Assembly (NCBI GenBank): GCA_025966175.1
Contig: JAOPVN010000301.1
Span: 1-11,200, forward strand
Reading direction: 5' to 3'
Source of the DNA: Modestobacter sp.
GTDB lineage: Bacteria; Actinomycetota; Actinomycetes; Mycobacteriales; Geodermatophilaceae
DNA: 11,200 nt
The notes under the pieces were generated by a model. The model was given only the letters and a program-made list of their open reading frames with translations. It did no database searches and had not been told where the DNA came from. Position 1 is the first letter of the stretch, and every line of letters starts with the position of its first letter. This document shows, one piece after another, positions 6,971-11,200 of this stretch. Position numbers and translations under genes: made by a program.

Positions 6971-7467
6971 AGCGGCACCTCGTCCCGCTCGGCGTGCGGC
7001 GCCGGAGCGGCGCCCTGCACGGTGATGGTCAAGAAGTTCCCTCGCCACTGGCCGACGAGGGAACGGACGTCGTCCAACCGCCCGTGCGGCGGAGCGACCC
7101 CCATCTGGGGCAGTCCCAGCCGGGACTCACCCGGCAGGACGCTCTTGATGTTGCCGCCCAGCACGTTGGCGAGTTCGCCGAGCGCGTCGGCGACGTCCTC
7201 GGCGTCCACGACCGTGGGCGGCCGGGTCATCAGGACGCTCTCGGTGAGCGCCTCGGCGGTGGCCGGGGCGCAGGTGACGACGACGGAGCCGGTCCAGGGA
7301 CCGATGATGTCGACCCAGGCGCTGACGACGTCGCCCGGCGGCGGCACCGGGACGGGCACGAACGCCTCGCCGTCGCCGACCAGGGACGGCCAGACCTCGT
7401 CGGCGATGCTCTGCACCGTCCGGGTGTCCAGCAGCGTGGTGATCGGCTGGGCTTCCTGCAGGGTCAT
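6967..7467 (-). CDS. cheX: chemotaxis protein CheX (CheY-P phosphatase family)
   Basis: The 166-aa protein carries a clear CheX-type helix, ALGELANVLGGNIKSVLPG, with catalytic-type E98 and N101 followed by the GGN turn. CheX proteins use this Glu/Asn pair to position water for hydrolysis of phospho-CheY, the job done by CheZ in enterobacteria. Strands WVDIIG and SVVVTCAP precede the helix and LTITVQG closes the fold. No signal peptide or membrane segment is present. The ATG at 7467 is well supported by GAGGAGG 7 bases upstream and overlaps the preceding CheY-like stop as ATGA. The 3' end overlaps the next regulator (GTGA). It sits between two CheY-like genes, so either or both could be its substrate. 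Confidence 0.9.
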   Translation of the reverse strand: MTLQEAQPITTLLDTRTVQSIADEVWPSLVGDGEAFVPVPVPPPGDVVSAWVDIIGPWTGSVVVTCAPATAEALTESVLMTRPPTVVDAEDVADALGELANVLGGNIKSVLPGESRLGLPQMGVAPPHGRLDDVRSLVGQWRGNFLTITVQGAAPAPHAERDEVPL

Positions 7468-7847
7468 GCGGACACCTCCTCGGGGAGAAGGCCGAGCAGC
7501 GCCAGCTTGTCGCGGAGCGCGTCGGCGGTGAACGGCTTGATCAGGTACTCGTGGGCGCCGGCGGCCAGGGCCTTGACGATCTGGCCCGTCTCGCTCTCCG
7601 TGGTGACCATCATCAAGGTCACCTGGCGGTAGGCCGGGTTGGCGCGGACGGCCATGACGAACTGCAGTCCGTCCATCACCGGCATGTTCCAGTCGATGCA
7701 GCAGAGGTCGGGCACGTAGCCCTCCTCCAGCACATCGAGGGCCAGGCGGCCGTCGCCGGCCTCACGCACCTCGTATCCGAATCCGGTGAGGATCGTGCCG
7801 ACGATGCGCCGCATGGCACGGGAGTCGTCGATCACCAGAGCTCTCAT
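7464..7847 (-). CDS. cheY: CheY-like single-domain response regulator (first copy)
   Basis: The 127-aa protein is a lone receiver domain. The acidic pair is D7-D8, the phospho-acceptor D52 (CIDWNMPVMDG), the switch residue T82 (MVTTES) and the lysine K104 (LIKPF), with Y101 near the position of the CheY aromatic switch residue. It should be phosphorylated by CheA. The ATG at 7847 has GGGAG about 8 bases upstream and starts 3 bases after the CheR stop. The stop overlaps cheX as ATGA, which pairs it most closely with CheX. Which of the two CheY-like proteins binds the flagellar motor cannot be decided from sequence alone. Confidence 0.93.
   Translation of the reverse strand: MRALVIDDSRAMRRIVGTILTGFGYEVREAGDGRLALDVLEEGYVPDLCCIDWNMPVMDGLQFVMAVRANPAYRQVTLMMVTTESETGQIVKALAAGAHEYLIKPFTADALRDKLALLGLLPEEVSA
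7475..7481 (-). promoter_or_regulatory. strong Shine-Dalgarno of cheX
   Basis: GAGGAGG on the minus strand, 7 bases before the cheX ATG and inside the 3' end of the upstream CheY-like gene. It is the best ribosome-binding site in the operon, so cheX may be translated efficiently and not only by coupling. Confidence 0.6.
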
Positions 7848-7850
7848 TGG

Positions 7851-8675
7851 TCAGGCTCCCTTCCGTGGGCGGTAAGCGGAGCCGCGGCCGAGGACGACCC
7901 GCTCCCAGTTGTCGTCGACCCCGAGCGTGGTCTCGGCGGCGCCGAGGAACAGCCAGCCGTCCGGGCGCATGATCTGACGGACGCGGGTCAAGATCCCCTG
8001 CTTGGTGGGCAGGTCGAAGTAGATGAGCACGTTGCGCAGGTAGACCACGTCGAACGGGCCGAGCCGGGGCAGCGGCGCGGCGAGGTTGCACTCGCTTGCC
8101 GTGATCATCCGGCGCAGGGTCGGCGAGATCTCCCACTCGTTGCCGGCGCGGGTGAAGTGCCGCACGAGCATCGAGGCCGGCAGACCGCGGTTGACCTCGA
8201 GCTGGCTGAACCGGCCGGCCCGGGTGCGCTCGACCATCTGCCGGGAGAGGTCGGTCGCGGTGATCGACACCCGGGTGGCCGCGTTGGGCAGCGCGTCGGA
8301 GAGCAGCATCGCGATCGTGTAGGCCTCCTGCCCGCTGGAGCAGGCGGCCGACCAGATCTGCAGTCGCTCGTCGGGCCGGCGGGCGGCGAGCACCTGCGGC
8401 AGCACCGTGCTGGTGAAGCCGGTGAACGGGTCGCCGTCGCGGAACCACGACGTCTCGTTGGTGGTCAGCGCCTCCACGATCCGGCGGTTCTTGGCCGGGT
8501 CGGGGTGGTTGCGGACCGCCTCGACCAGCTCACTGACGCCGGCAACGCCCATCTGCTGGGCCATCGGCAGCAGCCGGGCCTCGACCAGGTACTCCTTGCC
8601 CGGCTGCAGGACGATCGCGCTCTCGCGGTGCACCAGCTGGCGCACCCAGTCGAAACTCGTGGCGGTGAGGGTCAT
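7851..8675 (-). CDS. cheR: chemotaxis protein-glutamate methyltransferase CheR
   Basis: The 274-aa protein matches the usual CheR length. It has the N-terminal helical region (about 1-70), the family motif TTNETSWFRD (71-80), the SAM-binding loop WSAACSSGQEAYT (108-120), ATDLS (140-144) and RNVLIYF (214-220). It transfers methyl groups from S-adenosylmethionine to glutamates of chemoreceptors, working against CheB. The ATG at 8675 overlaps the cheB stop as ATGA and has only a weak ribosome-binding site, so the two opposing enzymes are probably made by coupled translation. The visible receptor C-terminus lacks the pentapeptide used to tether CheR in enterobacteria. Confidence 0.97.
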   Translation of the reverse strand: MTLTATSFDWVRQLVHRESAIVLQPGKEYLVEARLLPMAQQMGVAGVSELVEAVRNHPDPAKNRRIVEALTTNETSWFRDGDPFTGFTSTVLPQVLAARRPDERLQIWSAACSSGQEAYTIAMLLSDALPNAATRVSITATDLSRQMVERTRAGRFSQLEVNRGLPASMLVRHFTRAGNEWEISPTLRRMITASECNLAAPLPRLGPFDVVYLRNVLIYFDLPTKQGILTRVRQIMRPDGWLFLGAAETTLGVDDNWERVVLGRGSAYRPRKGA

Positions 8676-9805
8676 CGGTTGCGTCCGATCCCGGCAGTGG
8701 CGCCGGCGCGGGCGGCGGGGAAGCCCGCCGCGGGTCGGGGGGTGGGAAGGAGCCGGATGATCGCCTCGGCGACGCGGCCCAACGGCACGACCTCGTCGGC
8801 GAAGCCGGCCTGGGCCACCGCACCGGGCATCCCCCAGACCACGGAGGTGGCCTGGTCCTGGGCGATGACGGTGCCACCGGCGTCCCGGATCTGACCGGCG
8901 CCGATGCGCCCGTCGGAGCCCATCCCGGTGAGCACGACGCCCAGCACGGCGCCGTCGTAGGCAGCCACGGCGGAACGGAAGAGCACGTCGACGGCCGGCC
9001 GGCAGAAGTTCTCCGGCGGAGCCTGGTTGAGGGCGGTCCGCTTCGAGGCCCCACTGGTGCCCACGGTCAGGTGGAAGTCGCCGGGGGCGATGTGCACCGT
9101 GCCGGGGGCCAGCGGCGTCCCGTCACCGGCCTCCACCACGGTGAGCGGGCAGAGCCGGTCCAGCCGCTGGGCGAACTGGCGGGTGAAGACGGGCGGCATG
9201 TGCTGGACGAGCAGCACGGGCACCGGCAGCGAGGCCGGCAGCAGCGGCAGCACCTTGGTCAGCGCCTCGGGGCCACCGGTCGAGGAGCCGATCACCAGGA
9301 CGGCGGGCTCCTTGGGCGCGCGGGTGCGCGCCGCCGGCGGACGGACGGCGACCGGGGAGGCCGCGACCGGGGAGGCGGCGGGGCCGCTGGTCATGGGCCG
9401 GCCGGTGAGGGCCTTGATCTTGGGGATGAGCTGCTGACGCACGCTCTCCATCGACTGCGCGACGCTGCCGACGTTGGCCGGCTTGGTGACGTAGTCGTTG
9501 GCGCCCGCGGACAGCGCGTCCAGGGTGGCCGAGGCGCCGCGCTCGGTCAGCGTGCTGAACATGATGATCGGCACGCGGCTGCGGGTCGCGCGGATGGCGC
9601 GGACCGCCTCGATGCCGTTCATGTCCGGCATCTCGATGTCCATGGTGACCAGGTCGGGCTTCAGCTGCTCCAGCTTCGACACGGCCAGCCGGCCGTTGGG
9701 AGCAGTGCCGACGACCTGGATCATCGGGTCCTCGGACAGCACGTCCGTCACGATCTTGCGGACGACGACCGAGTCGTCGACGACCATCACCTTGATCTGT
9801 TCCAC
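8672..9805 (-). CDS. cheB: protein-glutamate methylesterase/deamidase CheB
   Basis: The 377-aa protein has an N-terminal receiver domain (about 1-122), with D10-D11, phospho-acceptor D56 (MDIEMPDMNG), S84 and K108. A flexible Pro/Ala linker (about 137-166) follows, then the methylesterase domain (about 167-360). The catalytic triad is visible: S175 in GSSTGGP, H202 in QHMPP and D298 in TGMGSDG. It demethylates or deamidates receptor glutamates when phosphorylated by CheA. The C-terminus (about 355-377) is a low-complexity tail. The start is GTG at 9805, with GGGGGA about 4-5 bases upstream. It is the first gene after a FliA/WhiG-like promoter and overlaps cheR by four bases. Confidence 0.97.
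   Translation of the reverse strand: MEQIKVMVVDDSVVVRKIVTDVLSEDPMIQVVGTAPNGRLAVSKLEQLKPDLVTMDIEMPDMNGIEAVRAIRATRSRVPIIMFSTLTERGASATLDALSAGANDYVTKPANVGSVAQSMESVRQQLIPKIKALTGRPMTSGPAASPVAASPVAVRPPAARTRAPKEPAVLVIGSSTGGPEALTKVLPLLPASLPVPVLLVQHMPPVFTRQFAQRLDRLCPLTVVEAGDGTPLAPGTVHIAPGDFHLTVGTSGASKRTALNQAPPENFCRPAVDVLFRSAVAAYDGAVLGVVLTGMGSDGRIGAGQIRDAGGTVIAQDQATSVVWGMPGAVAQAGFADEVVPLGRVAEAIIRLLPTPRPAAGFPAARAGATAGIGRNR
9348..9376 (-). repeat. 15-base tandem repeat in the CheB linker
   Basis: A 14-base block (plus strand GCGACCGGGGAGGC) occurs at 9348-9361 and again at 9363-9376, a period of 15 bases. It encodes a repeated ASPVA unit in the interdomain linker. The repeat stays in frame and probably reflects slippage in a tolerant region. 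Confidence 0.7.
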
Positions 9806-9851
9806 GCGTTCCCCCGTGCCGATGGTCCGGCCGGTGGGCCGCTCACAACCC

Positions 9852-9880
9852 TTATCGGCAACAGCTGCCTGGGTCTTGAG
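9852..9880 (-). promoter_or_regulatory. FliA/WhiG-type (sigma-28) promoter of the cheB operon
   Basis: On the minus strand, CTCAAG (9880-9875) is followed after 15 bases by GCCGATAA (9859-9852). GCCGATAA is the exact -10 consensus of the flagellar/sporulation sigma family (FliA, SigD, WhiG). The -35 is TCAA instead of TAAA, a form I recall for flagellar promoters of motile actinomycetes. The element lies entirely in the 99-base gap before cheB. Transcription would begin about 35-40 bases before the GTG start. Confidence 0.78.
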
Positions 9881-9904
9881 CGGGATTGCCCGAGAGCTGG
9901 GCGA

Positions 9905-10819
9905 TCAGCTCGGGATGGGCAGCGCCCTACCAGTCACCATTTGCCAAGGCATCCCCAGAATCGTCAGCGACTCCTCATCGAGGAGGTCCGACATCGCGAG
10001 ACCCTGCACGCAGCCGGCCAGCGCGTTCCACACGCCCTCGGCGCCGTCCCGCGCGGAGAACCCGCCCTCGACGAACGCCGTCACGGTCATCAGCTGCGCC
10101 GCGGCCAGCGTCCGGGTGCGCCCGGAGACGTGCGCCGCCCACGCGGCGCCGTGCATGGCGGCGGCCCACGGACGGCGCTGGGCGCGGCTGGCGTCCACGG
10201 CCAGCCGCCAGCGCCGGCGCCCGGTTTCGTCCAGCCCCCGCAGCTCACCCAGCAGCTCGGCCAGGGCCGGGGCGGCCGGCCCGAGGTCGGGGCGCGGGCA
10301 CGCCTCCCAGGCGGTGATCGTGGAGTACGGGCCGGTCAGCTCCTGCCGCACCGCCGGCTCGAGCGCCTCGGCGGCCCACCAGCCGGTCGCGGCGTCGGCC
10401 AGGACGTCGGCTGCCAGCGTGGCGACCGCAGGGTCCAGGTCGGCGACGACCTGGTGCTCGGGGCCCAGCACGTCGTCGCGCACCAGCCGCTCCAGCGCCG
10501 GGGTGTTGCCGATGGTGCCGCGCTCGAGGAGGGTGACCAGCCGCGCGGAGCGGTCATCGGCGTCGCCGCCCGGGTCCCTCATGTCCCGCAGCTGCGGGAC
10601 ACCGGCGGCGGCGAGTTCGTGGGCCCGGCGGGCACGGACGGCGAGAGCCGCGCGCTCGGCATCGGGCCGGCCGGTCGCCGGGTGCCCGTCCGCCAGGCGG
10701 TGGAGGGTGGCGGCGTCCGCACCGAGGCCGGTCAGCAGCACATCGGCGACCTGCGCGCCGGCCGGCAGGCGGACCAGGTCGAAGCCGAGCGTTGCTGCGC
10801 TGACCAGGGAGTAGGGCAC
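9905..10819 (-). CDS. protein of unknown function between a chemoreceptor gene and cheB
   Basis: I do not recognise this 304-aa protein. It is Ala/Leu/Arg-rich and looks mainly helical, with no signal peptide, no membrane segment and no obvious catalytic motif. Notable stretches are FDLVRLPAG near the N-terminus, RARRAHELAAAGVPQLRD in the middle and SLTILGMPWQMVTGR near the end. There is no receiver, CheW, HAMP or PilZ signature. The start is GTG at 10819, with GGAGG only 4 bases upstream, a short spacing. It lies between two strong signals: the 10875-10920 hairpin before it and the cheB promoter after it. It therefore appears to be its own transcription unit that can read through into cheB. 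Codon use matches the neighbours, so it is likely a real gene. A chemotaxis role rests only on position. Confidence 0.75.
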   Translation of the reverse strand: MPYSLVSAATLGFDLVRLPAGAQVADVLLTGLGADAATLHRLADGHPATGRPDAERAALAVRARRAHELAAAGVPQLRDMRDPGGDADDRSARLVTLLERGTIGNTPALERLVRDDVLGPEHQVVADLDPAVATLAADVLADAATGWWAAEALEPAVRQELTGPYSTITAWEACPRPDLGPAAPALAELLGELRGLDETGRRRWRLAVDASRAQRRPWAAAMHGAAWAAHVSGRTRTLAAAQLMTVTAFVEGGFSARDGAEGVWNALAGCVQGLAMSDLLDEESLTILGMPWQMVTGRALPIPS

Positions 10820-10823
10820 GTCG

Positions 10824-10828
10824 CCTCC
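10824..10828 (-). promoter_or_regulatory. Shine-Dalgarno of the 304-aa protein
   Basis: GGAGG on the minus strand, 4 bases before the GTG at 10819. The spacing is shorter than usual, but no other in-frame start close by has a better site. Confidence 0.45.
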
Positions 10829-10874
10829 AATGAAGTGGTCAGGCCATCGTGCGCGGGGCCGCTGCTGAGCGCTA

Positions 10875-10920
10875 CGCGGCCGTCACCCGCTCGCGGGACA
10901 GCGAACGGGTGGCGGCCGCG
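10875..10920 (-). terminator. hairpin downstream of the chemoreceptor gene
   Basis: Arms 10875-10894 and 10901-10920 make a 20-bp stem with a 6-base loop, one mismatch and one G-U pair on either strand. It begins about 70 bases past the receptor stop and precedes the 304-aa gene. There is no U-tract. Its dimensions match the 6052-6097 hairpin exactly. It could work in both directions. Confidence 0.7.
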
Positions 10921-10988
10921 CGTTGCTACCGCACGGTCAGTGCCCGGTGACAGCGCGTTGAAACCCGTCACTCCTCGGTGCAGCTGGC

Positions 10989-11200
10989 TCAGAAGGTGAA
11001 GCGAGCGACGCTCCCCCGCAGGTCGCTGGCCATCCGGGACAGCTCGTCGACGGCCTGCCGGGTCTGCCCCAGGGCCTGGGTGGTCGACCCGGCGGCGGTC
11101 GAGACGCCGGTGATGTTGGTGGCGATCTCGGTGGAGCCGCTCGCGGCCTCCTGCACCGACCGGGACATCTCGTTGGTGGTGGCCGTCTGCTCCTCCACCG
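10989..11200 (-). CDS. methyl-accepting chemotaxis protein, C-terminal end only
   Basis: Only the last 70 or so codons are inside the window; the gene continues past 11200. The sequence EEQTATTNEMSRSVQEAASG, followed by STEIATNITGVS and a heptad-patterned helix, is the C-terminal return helix of the MCP signalling domain. The EQTATT stretch resembles a receptor methylation site, a target for CheR and CheB. The protein ends LRGSVARFTF, with no C-terminal pentapeptide for CheR/CheB docking. The sensor, membrane segments, HAMP and the conserved hairpin tip are outside the window, so its ligand is unknown. A terminator-like hairpin follows its TGA stop. Confidence 0.93.
   Translation of the reverse strand, partial: VEEQTATTNEMSRSVQEAASGSTEIATNITGVSTAAGSTTQALGQTRQAVDELSRMASDLRGSVARFTF

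Noticed and set aside
6971..7048. N-terminal extension of the second CheY-like protein
   Set aside because: It would add 26 Arg-rich residues inside cheX. The GTG at 6970 gives a receiver domain of normal length with a GTGA overlap.
10820..10874. A second FliA-type promoter before the 304-aa gene
   Set aside because: CTCA is present on the minus strand (about 10866), but no GCCGATAA-like box follows at 15-17 bases.
9071..10999. Plus-strand open frame of 642 codons over cheB and the 304-aa gene
   Set aside because: Low-complexity antisense frame. cheB is certain on the other strand.
1..11200. CRISPR array, tRNA, rRNA, transposase or phage genes
   Set aside because: No regularly spaced repeats, no cloverleaf or rRNA-like stretch and no recombinase motif was seen. 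Gene composition is uniform across the window.

Overview
The window is very GC-rich, with strong third-position GC bias, GTG as well as ATG starts, and many ATGA/GTGA gene overlaps. This fits a motile high-GC actinobacterium. The mix of genes suggests something like the Geodermatophilaceae or another flagellated soil actinomycete, but the genus is only a guess. No tRNA, rRNA, CRISPR array, insertion sequence or phage gene was seen. Almost all the DNA is coding, and no gene-free stretch exceeds about 175 bases.

Left third (1-2714, plus strand): the 3' part of an AAA-type ATPase with a C-terminal winged-helix-like region, then a ZIP-family metal-transporter homologue whose start overlaps the ATPase stop, then an alpha/beta hydrolase. 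The hydrolase ends tail-to-tail, 3 bases from a minus-strand gene.

Middle (2718-5961, minus strand): a PAS-GAF-SpoIIE/PP2C-type phosphatase, preceded by a DctA-type C4-dicarboxylate symporter. A 20-bp-stem hairpin at 6052-6097 separates these two from the chemotaxis genes.

Right half (6135-11200, minus strand): a chemotaxis cluster. In transcription order it holds the C-terminal end of a methyl-accepting chemotaxis protein, a hairpin, an unrecognised 304-aa protein, a FliA/WhiG-type promoter, cheB, cheR, a CheY-like regulator, CheX, a second CheY-like regulator and a divergent CheX-like protein. From cheB onward the genes are almost seamless: four 4-base overlaps and one 3-base gap. CheR and CheB would set receptor methylation. 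The two single-domain regulators would carry phosphoryl groups from a CheA kinase that is not in the window. CheX, and perhaps the CheX-like protein, would dephosphorylate them.

The most notable points are the near-consensus flagellar-sigma promoter in front of cheB, the tandem (CheY-CheX)(CheY-CheX-like) arrangement, and the unknown protein between the receptor and cheB. I see no clearly new biological system here. The paired regulator/phosphatase modules are the best lead.
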